64,000 nt of DNA from assembly GCA_964370435.1 (NCBI GenBank), contig CAYJJG010000003.1, forward strand, positions 110,046 to 174,045, in the 5' to 3' direction. The translations under genes were made by a program, and so were the position numbers. Of the stretch, positions 18,298 through 26,293 are shown one piece after another. Below the pieces are notes generated by a model that was given only the letters and a program-made list of their open reading frames with translations, did not search any database and had not been told where the DNA came from. This stretch comes from CALVGQ01 sp964370435. GTDB lineage: Bacteria > Bacillota_I > Bacilli_A > Erysipelotrichales > Erysipelotrichaceae. Numbering within the stretch: position 1 is the stretch's first letter; every line of letters begins with the position of its first letter.

Positions 18298-18306
18298 ATT
18301 ATAGCA
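18298..18306 (-). promoter_or_regulatory. Extended -10 promoter of the pyrH operon
   Basis: TGCTATAAT on the minus strand is a perfect -10 with the TGn extension. No good -35 is visible 17 nt upstream. The predicted start is about 24 nt before the pyrH ATG, and GGAGG lies between. Confidence 0.7.
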
Positions 18307-18445
18307 TAATTTAAATTTAAAAAAAAGAAAACTACTGTGGATTTTTAAAGATAATATTTAAAATGATTTATACTTAATTTATTTTTTTATAGTTTATCTT
18401 TACCTGTTTCTGAAACTACTATTTTGTAGCTATACTCACTAAAAA

Positions 18446-18470
18446 AAGAAGAATTAAATATCTTCTTCTT
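18446..18470 (-). terminator. Terminator of the flavin reductase gene
   Basis: AAGAAGAA and TTCTTCTT form an 8-bp stem with a 9-nt loop. A run of T residues follows on the minus strand. It lies 15 nt after the reductase stop codon and separates the flavin island from pyrH. Confidence 0.65.
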
Positions 18471-18484
18471 TCTTAATTTAATAA

Positions 18485-20254
18485 TTACTCGCTTACGTAC
18501 TTAGCTGCATTTTCTCCAGCTATAAGCCCAAATACAACAATATCAGTTACAGCATTTCCACCTAAACGATTTCCGCCATGTACACCACCAGTCACTTCTC
18601 CTGCTGCATATAATCCTGAAATTACATTACCATCAACATCAATTACTTCAGCATTCATGTTAATTTCTACACCACCCATAGTATGGTGAACACCTGGAGC
18701 TATAGTAGCAACATAGTATGGTGCAGTTGATAAATCAGAATCTACTAAATCTAATCCTTCACGCCCAAATGCAACATCTTCATTATTAGCAACTGCCTCA
18801 TTCCAATCTTGCATCGTTGTTTCAAGAGTAGCTACATCAACATTCATTAAAGTAGCTAAATCAGCAACAGTAGCTGCTTCTTGCATATACCCATTTTGAA
18901 TATAACCTGCGATTGTACTAGATTTGTCTAACATTGCTTGATCTACTACTAAGTATGCAAAAGATCCATCTTGTGCTAATACATTTGCTGATACAACATC
19001 ACGAGTTAATAACTCATCAGTAAAACGTTCACCACTATTATTTATAAGAATAGCTCCAGAACCACGTAAGCTTTCTGAAATTAAATAACCATCTTCTTGA
19101 TTTACAGTTGGATGAATTTGAATTTGATCAAGATCAACAAAATTAGCATTAATATCACCTAAAAATTCAATAGCATCTCCAGTAATAGTAGCTGCATTAG
19201 TAGTTACAAATCCATCAAGTGCTGGGTTTAATTCAGCAACATACTCCAAATCAGCTCCAAATCCACCCGTAGCCACAACAACTGCTTGTGCATTTACAGT
19301 TACTTTTCCATTATCCGCAACGCCAACTACACCAGCTACTGATTTATCTTCATTTAATAAAATTTCAGTTACTTCTGTATCATAAATTACTTCAATACCT
19401 AATGCGTCTAGTTGAGCACTATATTGTTGTACCAAATAAGATCCTACTGGTTTCTTTTTACCTTCCTCATCAACTGGTGCGTGAGCACGATTAACTGATG
19501 CTCCTCCTGCACGCCCTGGTTCAGGCAAATAAGCATTGATACTTTCAAGCCAAATTAGTGCATCATTAGAATTTTCTGCCATTGTAGTTACTAAATCAAT
19601 ATTATTGATATTATATCCACCAGCCATTGTATCATCAATATATAATTGTACAGAATCTTCAATTCCTGCTTCATCTTGATATTTAGTTTCAGCAGCATTC
19701 ATACCACCAGTAGCTCTTGAAGTATTTCCACCTACAATAGAACCTTTTTCAACTATAACTACATCTACACCTTGTTGTACTAAGGTAATCGCTGCAGTCA
19801 TACCAGCGCCACCAGCACCTACTACAACAACTTCTGCATCTTTAACAACATCACCAACTTCATCCTTTACCGTTGGTAAAAATGTTGTAGGATCCATCCC
19901 ACCTGATACTAAAGCATTATTGATACCATCGATTAATGCTTTAGAACTAAGTGTAGCTCCAACTACTGTATCTACTTGTGTTGAGTTAGCAGCAATTATT
20001 TTATCTACTAATAATTCAATAGCTACACCACCAATATTAGGAGTTTCTTCATCCGCTATAACTTCAATTGATTCAATTTTTGAGTCTGATGTAGTTACTG
20101 TTACAGTAACATCACCTCCACTATATCCTTGTGTTGTTGCTTCATATGTTCCAGCAACAAACCCTTCAACTGTATTTGTTTCAGGTGTTGTTGAACAAGC
20201 AACTAGACTAGCACTCATAATTAATGCTAGCATTAGTTTAAACATTCTTTTCAC
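18485..20254 (-). CDS. Extracytoplasmic FMN/FAD reductase lipoprotein (fumarate/urocanate reductase family)
   Basis: 589 residues from the GTG at 20254, chosen because GGAGGG lies just upstream and because it yields a clean lipoprotein signal ending SASLVAC. An FMN_bind domain (about 31-105) ends in VVGATLSSKAL, the motif in which ApbE attaches FMN to Thr. A FAD_binding_2 domain (about 125-585) follows, with VVGAGGAGMTAAITL, GGNTSRATGGMNAAE, HHTMGGVEI and GGNRLGGNA. The family passes electrons through covalent FMN and FAD to fumarate, urocanate, cinnamate or similar acceptors outside the membrane. Substrate is undetermined. It lies directly downstream of the sensor kinase gene. Confidence 0.9.
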   Translation of the reverse strand: MKRMFKLMLALIMSASLVACSTTPETNTVEGFVAGTYEATTQGYSGGDVTVTVTTSDSKIESIEVIADEETPNIGGVAIELLVDKIIAANSTQVDTVVGATLSSKALIDGINNALVSGGMDPTTFLPTVKDEVGDVVKDAEVVVVGAGGAGMTAAITLVQQGVDVVIVEKGSIVGGNTSRATGGMNAAETKYQDEAGIEDSVQLYIDDTMAGGYNINNIDLVTTMAENSNDALIWLESINAYLPEPGRAGGASVNRAHAPVDEEGKKKPVGSYLVQQYSAQLDALGIEVIYDTEVTEILLNEDKSVAGVVGVADNGKVTVNAQAVVVATGGFGADLEYVAELNPALDGFVTTNAATITGDAIEFLGDINANFVDLDQIQIHPTVNQEDGYLISESLRGSGAILINNSGERFTDELLTRDVVSANVLAQDGSFAYLVVDQAMLDKSSTIAGYIQNGYMQEAATVADLATLMNVDVATLETTMQDWNEAVANNEDVAFGREGLDLVDSDLSTAPYYVATIAPGVHHTMGGVEINMNAEVIDVDGNVISGLYAAGEVTGGVHGGNRLGGNAVTDIVVFGLIAGENAAKYVSE

Positions 20255-20269
20255 TATATTCCCTCCGTT

Positions 20270-20285
20270 AGTGATATTTATCACA
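20270..20285. promoter_or_regulatory. CRP/FNR-family-like operator before the reductase gene
   Basis: TGTGATAAATATCACT on the minus strand matches the TGTGA-N6-TCACA pattern of CRP/FNR-family sites at 9 of 10 positions. It lies 16 nt before the GTG start, just downstream of a TATAGT -10-like box. That position suits repression or an overlapping control site. Confidence 0.45.
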
Positions 20286-20322
20286 ATATCACTATACCTA
20301 AAAAATATAAACATATCATGAC

Positions 20323-20350
20323 TTAATTATGAATATTTATTCATAATTAA
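20323..20350. repeat. Perfect 13-bp inverted repeat spanning the kinase stop codon
   Basis: TTAATTATGAATA and TATTCATAATTAA are perfect mirror arms separated by TT. The repeat covers the last codons of the kinase and the start of the gap. There is no T-run, so it is not a classical terminator. It could be an RNA processing stem or an operator. Confidence 0.6.
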
Positions 20351-21923
20351 TAGGGATTTCAATAATAAAATCAGTACCTTCATGAAGCACACTTTGACAT
20401 TGGATTGTACCATTATGATTGTTTATAATAGTTTTTACCACACTTAAGCCAAGTCCTGTACCTTCTTCTTTTTTTGTTGTGAAAAAAGGTTCAAAGATTT
20501 TATTTTGTGTATTTTCATCCATCCCAACACCTGTATCGCTTATTTTTAAAACTGCACAAGTATCATGTATTTTTAAAGTAATCACAATGCATCCTTCATT
20601 TTCAATAGCTTGTATAGCATTATGAATTAGATTTATTAAGACTTGTTGCAAAGCACGCTGATTTCCTTTAATAAAACATTCTTCATTCGTAATTTGTTGT
20701 TTAAGTACAATACGCTTTACAACAAGATAACGTAAGAACTGCATTTGTTTTAAAAGCCACTTATTCAAATCAAAAACTTCATAACTATTAATATTACTTT
20801 GTTTAGCAACCTCTTTTAATTGTGTTGTTAATCCTTTACAGTGTTCTATTGAATGTACTACTTGTTCAACTATTTCGCTTATCTCTTGAGAAAGTTTTTT
20901 TTGACGAAGAAGATCACAATAAATCATTGATGGCGTTAACATATTATTTAATTCATGAGCTAAGCTATTACTAAATACCGCAATGGTTTGTGTTTGTTCA
21001 AACTTTTGCATCTGATTTTCTTGGGCATGAAATTGTTCCTCATATTGAGCTAGTTCTAATTGATGATGATAACTTTCTTCCTTTCGTTTTGCAACTTGAA
21101 AATGATAAATCATAAAACCTACCACTAATACTAGAACACACGCAATTAAAACCAATAACCAAGTTAAGCTTCTAATTGGTGCTATTACCTCACTTACCTC
21201 AACCACTACTGTTGTAACAAACTTAAATCCTGAAATATCATTTGAGGCATAAGAGATTAACTTTAAAGAAGTCTCAGCAACCTCTTCCTCCCACCAATAG
21301 GATTCAACAACATCACTGCCAAAGTCTAAATGATATTGGTTATATAATAACTCTTGTGACTGTGGTGAATCTAGCTCAGGATAGGCAGTATAGCGCTCAT
21401 TAAAGGTATCTACTCCTATTTGATTTTCATCGATATGCATTATCACAACACCATCTTTATCTTTCAAACTTGTATAACCGCGCTCACCCAAACGTACTTT
21501 AGCTAGGAATTGCTCATATATCGTTTGTGCAGATAGCTTTAGTTCTACAAGCGCTCCATCTATTGGCTTAACTAACACAAAGAAATAAAGTTCTTCTTCT
21601 TTTATCCAATTCTTTAAATAAGCTGGAGCAAGTTTCGTGTCATAGGACTCACTATAAGTTGCGTCATAATAAAGTTTTAAATTTGACTGTAGCTGATTGA
21701 ATGTTTCAAACGAAGCATTATTATCAAATAAATCATCTAACTGTATTAGGTGATAATCAATATGAAATTTTATATTATTGATATTATTTTGTGCTATAAC
21801 TTCATTTTTTTCAGCTTCTTGATTAATTAATATTTCTTCATAATAAGACACTAGAAAACTAAGACTAGCTCCTAGACTTAATATTAAAATAAAAATGATA
21901 ATTAGTATTCTTTTTTTAGCCAT
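20337..21923 (-). CDS. Cache-domain sensor histidine kinase
   Basis: 528 residues. A membrane helix at about 6-26, an external region of about 220 residues with Cache-like features (GERGYTSLKDKDGVVIMH), and a second helix at about 253-275 precede the cytosolic kinase. The H-box has His323 in AHELNN. N (NLIHNAIQAIE, about 431-441), G1 (DTGVGM, 463-468), F (FEPFFTTK) and G2 (GTGLGL, 488-493) boxes are intact. No HAMP domain is evident; a Gln-rich coiled stretch links the helix to the H-box. It lies just upstream of the reductase gene and diverges from the response regulator. The ligand may be the external electron acceptor (inference). Confidence 0.92.
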   Translation of the reverse strand: MAKKRILIIIFILILSLGASLSFLVSYYEEILINQEAEKNEVIAQNNINNIKFHIDYHLIQLDDLFDNNASFETFNQLQSNLKLYYDATYSESYDTKLAPAYLKNWIKEEELYFFVLVKPIDGALVELKLSAQTIYEQFLAKVRLGERGYTSLKDKDGVVIMHIDENQIGVDTFNERYTAYPELDSPQSQELLYNQYHLDFGSDVVESYWWEEEVAETSLKLISYASNDISGFKFVTTVVVEVSEVIAPIRSLTWLLVLIACVLVLVVGFMIYHFQVAKRKEESYHHQLELAQYEEQFHAQENQMQKFEQTQTIAVFSNSLAHELNNMLTPSMIYCDLLRQKKLSQEISEIVEQVVHSIEHCKGLTTQLKEVAKQSNINSYEVFDLNKWLLKQMQFLRYLVVKRIVLKQQITNEECFIKGNQRALQQVLINLIHNAIQAIENEGCIVITLKIHDTCAVLKISDTGVGMDENTQNKIFEPFFTTKKEEGTGLGLSVVKTIINNHNGTIQCQSVLHEGTDFIIEIPINYE

Positions 21924-22040
21924 ACATTACACTTCCTATTACTTTCCTTTATTTTATCACAAGACTATAATAATTACATTTAAACATTACCACTATGAAC
22001 AAGATTAAGATTTATCCTTTCTTTTAAATCACACGAATAC

Positions 22041-22068
22041 TTGTAATTTAGTAGTGTTTTAGTATACT
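22041..22068 (+). promoter_or_regulatory. Promoter of the response regulator, probably leaderless
   Basis: TTGTAA, 16 nt, TATACT. The -10 ends 6 nt before the ATG at 22075, so transcription should begin at or next to the start codon. No Shine-Dalgarno sequence is present. Confidence 0.6.
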
Positions 22069-22074
22069 TAAGTT

Positions 22075-22761
22075 ATGAAAAAACAAATACTTATTATTGA
22101 TGATGATCAACATATCCAAACTGCTTTACATTTCGCTTTTCGAGACTTAGAGTTCAATTTAGTTAGTGCTTTTTCTATTGCAGAAGCTAAAAATCTACTC
22201 TTAGAAAATAATTTTGATTGTATTTTACTTGATTTAATGTTACCTGATGGTTATGGGATTGATTTATTAAAAGATATTCGTCAAAATATGAATTATACTC
22301 CAGTTATATGTTTTTCAACTCAAGATGATGAAACAAGTAAAGTGCTTGGCTTGGGTATTGGTGCTGATGATTATGTAACTAAACCATTTCATTTTGAATT
22401 TCTTAAATCCAAAATTAATGCATTGATTCGAAGAAATATACATTATAGCACCCAACAACACCATACCAATCAACAATTTTACTTTGACAATATAACCATG
22501 AACATATATAAGGATAAAACTCCTATAGATCTTACATCTAAAGAGCTATCCTTACTAAAACTATTTATAGATCATCCAAATCAAGTATTCTCTAAAGAAC
22601 ATCTTTATACTAGTATTTGGAAACAAGATATTATTGATGATAACACTATTACTGTTTATATAAAGCGTTTACGTTCAAAAATAGAAATAGATCCTGCAAA
22701 TCCTATCCACCTCATTACAGTATGGGGCATTGGTTATAAATTCATAGATAATCCTAAATAG
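22075..22761 (+). CDS. OmpR/PhoB-type response regulator
   Basis: 228 residues. The receiver domain (about 4-115) has an IIDDD acidic pocket, phosphoacceptor Asp53 in LLDLMLPDG, and the conserved Lys in YVTKPFHFE. The C-terminal winged helix (about 128-225) ends with the OmpR-type ITVYIKRLRSKIE and VWGIGYKF. It is transcribed away from the Cache kinase, and the pair likely controls the flavin island. The N-terminus fits the family exactly, so the ATG without a ribosome-binding site is credible. Confidence 0.95.
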   Translation: MKKQILIIDDDQHIQTALHFAFRDLEFNLVSAFSIAEAKNLLLENNFDCILLDLMLPDGYGIDLLKDIRQNMNYTPVICFSTQDDETSKVLGLGIGADDYVTKPFHFEFLKSKINALIRRNIHYSTQQHHTNQQFYFDNITMNIYKDKTPIDLTSKELSLLKLFIDHPNQVFSKEHLYTSIWKQDIIDDNTITVYIKRLRSKIEIDPANPIHLITVWGIGYKFIDNPK

Positions 22762-22800
22762 TAACTACTAATCAACTATAAATTTTATTTAAAAACTAAA

Positions 22801-22841
22801 AAATAGCATAGCCACCTACGTAAAGTAGTGCTATGCTATTT
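22801..22841. terminator. Bidirectional terminator between regulator and lipoprotein genes
   Basis: AAATAGCATAGC and GCTATGCTATTT form a 12-bp stem, and the loop can pair further (CTAC/GTAG). It lies between convergent genes with A-rich and T-rich flanks. Confidence 0.85.
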
Positions 22842-22881
22842 CATTAACTCAATAATTAATTATTGAGCATTTTAATTTAAA

Positions 22882-24075
22882 CTATTCAGCTGAAAATGCT
22901 TCTTTAGCATAATTTACAGCATTTACTAATGCATTTGCTGTAGCAGTTGAACCTGTTTTTGTATCAACTAATGTAGTATCAGCTTGATTTTCTAACAATG
23001 TAGTTAAAAATCCATCTTCTTCAGCAATTAATGCACCACCATATTCTGGTGTTTCATTTTCATCTCGTACATCAATTTGTGTAACATTACCTTCAGCATC
23101 AATAGTAATTTTAGTTTCGATTTCACCAGCATAACCTTGAGTTACAACCTCATAAGTAGTAGTTCCATCATCATTTGCTGTAGTATTAACAACACCTTGG
23201 AAGATTTCTCCATCAATTACATAATGCATCATTCTTTGGAAATCTCCAACAAAAGTAATTGTAGCTCCACTTACAGTATCTCTTTCTTCAATTGCTTCTG
23301 AACTTTGATTAACTGTTTTAAACATCTCTAATACATCTTCTAAAGTCATGTTGTTTGCTAAAATATGGTCTTCAATTGCTTGAATTTGCTCACCATAACT
23401 TCTACCACCAGCAACTCCTTCAAAAGATACACGGCCTTCTCCAGCCATAAATGCATTGTCTTTATACAGACCATGTACAGCTACTAAATCTTTAACTAAA
23501 GTATCTTCAGTAATTCCAGCAAGTCCAGCTTCCATTGCTAATCCGTTAAATGCAACTAAAGCTTTTTCTAAAACAACTTCATCAGTTCCACCTGTTGCAT
23601 AATTTGTAAATGTTAAATCTTTAAATGTAGTTTCAGCAGTTAATACATCAGTTGTTGCATTAACCATAAACTGAGCAGCTGCACCTTCTGCATAATCAGC
23701 ATCATAACCAAATGCTGATAAATTAGTTAATACTAATTTTCCATCAACTTCTTCTATTAAGATATCAGAGATATTCATTAAGTATCCCATGATGTCAGTT
23801 TTTGAGTATTCAGAATCTAAACCTTTGTTTCTAATAATTTCAAATTCTAAAGAAGTAATAATTCCATCTGTTGTTTCACCATTAAAAATGAAAGTATCAT
23901 TTTTAGGGTTTCCACTTGAAGTAGTTCCTACCATTTCATACTCAGCACCGAAAGTTTCTACAACTCCAGTTGCCTCCGTAGGTGTTGGTGTTTCTTCTGC
24001 AGGCGCACTTGTTGTAGTACAAGCAGTTAACGCCATCATTAATGCAATAATACAAATTGTTAATAATTTTTTCAT
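22882..24075 (-). CDS. Lipoprotein with FMN-binding domain(s)
   Basis: 397 residues with a lipoprotein signal (MALTAC, lipid Cys at about 19) and an acidic Thr/Pro/Glu linker. The C-terminal part (about 305-395) is an FMN_bind domain: TQGYAGEIETKITI, then TGSTATANALVNAV, which matches the ApbE flavinylation motif. An earlier SGATITFVGD at about 272-281 suggests a second, diverged FMN-binding region. It is probably an extracellular electron carrier for the nearby reductase or a membrane donor (inference). A good promoter and a terminator make it a single-gene unit between tsf and the response regulator. Confidence 0.85.
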   Translation of the reverse strand: MKKLLTICIIALMMALTACTTTSAPAEETPTPTEATGVVETFGAEYEMVGTTSSGNPKNDTFIFNGETTDGIITSLEFEIIRNKGLDSEYSKTDIMGYLMNISDILIEEVDGKLVLTNLSAFGYDADYAEGAAAQFMVNATTDVLTAETTFKDLTFTNYATGGTDEVVLEKALVAFNGLAMEAGLAGITEDTLVKDLVAVHGLYKDNAFMAGEGRVSFEGVAGGRSYGEQIQAIEDHILANNMTLEDVLEMFKTVNQSSEAIEERDTVSGATITFVGDFQRMMHYVIDGEIFQGVVNTTANDDGTTTYEVVTQGYAGEIETKITIDAEGNVTQIDVRDENETPEYGGALIAEEDGFLTTLLENQADTTLVDTKTGSTATANALVNAVNYAKEAFSAE

Positions 24076-24101
24076 AAATCCTCCTATTATTAAGCACCCT
24101 C

Positions 24102-24130
24102 AGTTTATTATAGTTTTAATTTAAAGTCAA
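24102..24130 (-). promoter_or_regulatory. Promoter of the FMN-binding lipoprotein gene
   Basis: TTGACT, 17 nt, TAAACT on the minus strand, about 25 nt before the ATG. An AGGAGG-type site lies between. Confidence 0.6.
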
Positions 24131-24207
24131 ACTATATGAATATTCTATATTTAACAATAAGCTCGGATCACTTTGCTATTAACAAAAAATTCTATGTAGA
24201 AACTAAA

Positions 24208-24239
24208 AAAAACTTATAGCCATTAGACCATAAGTTTTT
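24208..24239 (-). terminator. Terminator of rpsB-tsf
   Basis: AAAAACTTAT and ATAAGTTTTT form a 10-bp stem with a 12-nt loop, followed by TTTTTTAGTTT on the minus strand. It lies about 10 nt after the tsf stop. It shows that rpsB-tsf transcription ends before the flavin island. Confidence 0.8.
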
Positions 24240-24249
24240 ATATGCATTT

Positions 24250-25140
24250 TTACCCAGCAGTTACTTTTGCTACTTCATCAGCAAAATTTTCTTCTTTCTT
24301 TTCAATACCTTCACCAACTTCATAACGAACAAATGCCGTTACTTCAGTATTAGCTTGTTTTAAGAATTGTGCCATTTTCAAACCTGGATCTTTAAAATAA
24401 ACTTGATCCACTAAACACATTTCTTGAAGTGATTTACTTAAACGTCCTTCAACGATTCCTTCAAGTACTTTCTCTGGTTTACCAGCTAAAGATTCATCAT
24501 TTTTAAGGATTTCTAATTGGATTGCTCTTTCGTGTTCTACGAAATTAGGATCCATGTGTTCTCTTGTAATGAATGAAGGATTCATACTAGCAACTTGCAT
24601 TGCAACATCATGTGCTACTTCATTGTTTGCACAATCTTTTAATACTGCACATGAAGAAATTTTACCGCCCATATGGATATAAGAACCAAAGATATCAGCA
24701 TCTCCTTTAGTTAATACTTCAAAGCGACGTAATGTGATTTTTTCTCCAATAGTTGCAGTAGCATTAATTAAAGCAGCTTCAACACTTACACCTTGAACAT
24801 CTACTTGCATAGCTTCTTCCATAGTTGCAGGAGTAGCACCTAATAATGCTTGAGCAACATCATCAATAAGTTTTAAGAATTGATCGTTTTTAGCAACAAA
24901 ATCTGTTTCAGAGTTGATTTCAACTAAACAAGCTTTATTTCCAGATACTACTACTTTCGATAAACCTTCAGCAGCAATTCTTCCAGCTTTTTTAGCAGCT
25001 TTAGCGATACCTTTTTCACGTAGCCAATCTGATGCTTTTGCAATATCACCTTCACACTCAGTTAAGGCTTTTTTGCAGTCCATCATTCCAGCACCAGTTT
25101 TTTCTCTAAGTTCTTTTACTAATGCAGCAGTAACAACCAT
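24250..25140 (-). CDS. tsf: Elongation factor Ts
   Basis: 296 residues from the ATG at 25140, chosen because AAGGAGGGGG precedes it and the family begins MVVTAALVKELREKTGAGMMDCK (residues 1-23; key part KELRxxTGAGMMDCK). Ts is the nucleotide exchange factor of EF-Tu. The N-terminal UBA-like domain and the SETDFVAKN motif are present, followed by the two core subdomains. It starts 1 nt after the rpsB stop codon. Confidence 0.97.
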   Translation of the reverse strand: MVVTAALVKELREKTGAGMMDCKKALTECEGDIAKASDWLREKGIAKAAKKAGRIAAEGLSKVVVSGNKACLVEINSETDFVAKNDQFLKLIDDVAQALLGATPATMEEAMQVDVQGVSVEAALINATATIGEKITLRRFEVLTKGDADIFGSYIHMGGKISSCAVLKDCANNEVAHDVAMQVASMNPSFITREHMDPNFVEHERAIQLEILKNDESLAGKPEKVLEGIVEGRLSKSLQEMCLVDQVYFKDPGLKMAQFLKQANTEVTAFVRYEVGEGIEKKEENFADEVAKVTAG

Positions 25141-25141
25141 C

Positions 25142-26089
25142 TTATTCCCCCTCCTTAACAACAGGCTTAGCTTCTACAACAGCTTCTTTTGTTTCAGTTA
25201 CTGTTGGTTTTGCTTCAGTTTTATTTTCATTAGAAAATCTATTTTCGCGTGGTTTGCGATCTTGCCATCTGTTTTGTCTTGGACGGCGTTCTTCCATTCT
25301 TTGACGACGACGACGTTCATTTTCTTCAGCTTGTTGTTCAACATTGATAATAACATCTTTCATCGTAATATCTTTTTCTTCTAAATCTTGGTGTGCAACT
25401 GTTAATAATCCACCTTTAGATTCAACAATAGCATCAGCCATTAAACCAATAATTAATTTTACAGAACGAACTGCATCATCATTACTAGGAATTGGATAAT
25501 CTACTTCTTCAGGATTACAGTTAGTATCAACCATACCAAATACTGGAATTCCTAATTTTTTTGCTTCTGCTACAGCATTGTGCTCTTCTTTTGGATCTAC
25601 TACGAATAGTGCATCAGGAAGTTTTCTCATTTCCTTGATACCACCTAAGAAGTTTTCAAGTTTTGTAGCTTGTTTATTAATTTGAGCAATTTCTTTTTTA
25701 GGATATACATTAATTGCTCCACTAGCTGTCATTTCTTCGATTTCAATTAAACGACGAATTCTTTTTTGGATAGTACGGTAGTTAGTTAATAAACCTCCTA
25801 ACCATCTTTGATTTACATAGAATGAACCTGAACGAAGTGCTTCATCGATAACGATTTGTTGCGCTTGTTTTTTAGTTCCTACAAATAAAACTTTACCTCC
25901 ATTTTCTGCAATAGCTTTCATCGCAGCATAAGCTTCGTCTAATTTCTGTTGTGTTTTTGCAAGGTCTAGAATATATACCCCATTCTTTGCACAGTAGATA
26001 TACTCCTTCATTTTAGGATCCCATCTACGAGTTTGATGTCCGAAATGAACACCATTTTCTAACAATTTTTTCATTGAAACAACTGACAT
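25142..26089 (-). CDS. rpsB: 30S ribosomal protein S2 with charged C-terminal tail
   Basis: 315 residues. The S2 core (about 1-250) has the family motifs GVHFGHQTRRWDPKM, FVGTKKQAQ and RWLGGLLTNYRT. After the core, about 62 residues form a low-complexity tail. It is first Arg-rich (ERRRRQRMEERRPRQNR) and then Glu/Lys/Val-rich. Typical S2 proteins end near 235-260 residues. The tail probably extends from the 30S surface, where S1 or mRNA contacts occur (inference). Confidence 0.96.
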   Translation of the reverse strand: MSVVSMKKLLENGVHFGHQTRRWDPKMKEYIYCAKNGVYILDLAKTQQKLDEAYAAMKAIAENGGKVLFVGTKKQAQQIVIDEALRSGSFYVNQRWLGGLLTNYRTIQKRIRRLIEIEEMTASGAINVYPKKEIAQINKQATKLENFLGGIKEMRKLPDALFVVDPKEEHNAVAEAKKLGIPVFGMVDTNCNPEEVDYPIPSNDDAVRSVKLIIGLMADAIVESKGGLLTVAHQDLEEKDITMKDVIINVEQQAEENERRRRQRMEERRPRQNRWQDRKPRENRFSNENKTEAKPTVTETKEAVVEAKPVVKEGE

Positions 26090-26184
26090 TTTATTTTCCT
26101 CACTTTCCGTTGTTTTCCTCCACTGTTTCTAGCATCAATAACTCTATTAGAGCACGGAATTAATGAATTCACAGTGTGTGTTGT

Positions 26185-26200
26185 GCATTCTTTAGAATGC
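26185..26200 (-). promoter_or_regulatory. Hairpin at the 5' end of the rpsB leader
   Basis: GCATTC and GAATGC pair with a 4-nt loop directly after the predicted start site. The leader is about 110 nt long and has more inverted segments, so autoregulation by S2 is possible. Confidence 0.4.
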
Positions 26201-26208
26201 CGGTCTTA

Positions 26209-26237
26209 ATAGTAACATACTATCTAATCTTTTACAA
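26209..26237 (-). promoter_or_regulatory. rpsB promoter
   Basis: TTGTAA, 17 nt, TACTAT on the minus strand. It gives a leader of about 110 nt before the rpsB ATG. Confidence 0.75.
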
Positions 26238-26256
26238 GGTATTATAACTAAAAAAA

Positions 26257-26270
26257 GCTTATAAATAAGC
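26257..26270 (-). terminator. Terminator after xerC
   Basis: GCTTA and TAAGC form a short stem with a 4-nt loop, and seven T residues follow on the minus strand. T residues on the other side mean it may act in both directions. Confidence 0.6.
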
Positions 26271-26293
26271 ATTTTTTGGCGTCTTGTATTAAC

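Noticed and set aside
20255..20314. 20-residue upstream extension of the flavin reductase
   Set aside because: It would spoil the lipoprotein signal and ignores the GGAGGG-GTG start at 20254.
23789..24124. Open frame on the plus strand opposite the FMN-binding lipoprotein
   Set aside because: Shadow of a real gene on the other strand; no ribosome site or domain.
24914..25384. 156-codon plus-strand frame opposite tsf and rpsB
   Set aside because: It crosses two genuine ribosomal-operon genes in antisense and is very Phe/Ser-rich, a typical shadow.
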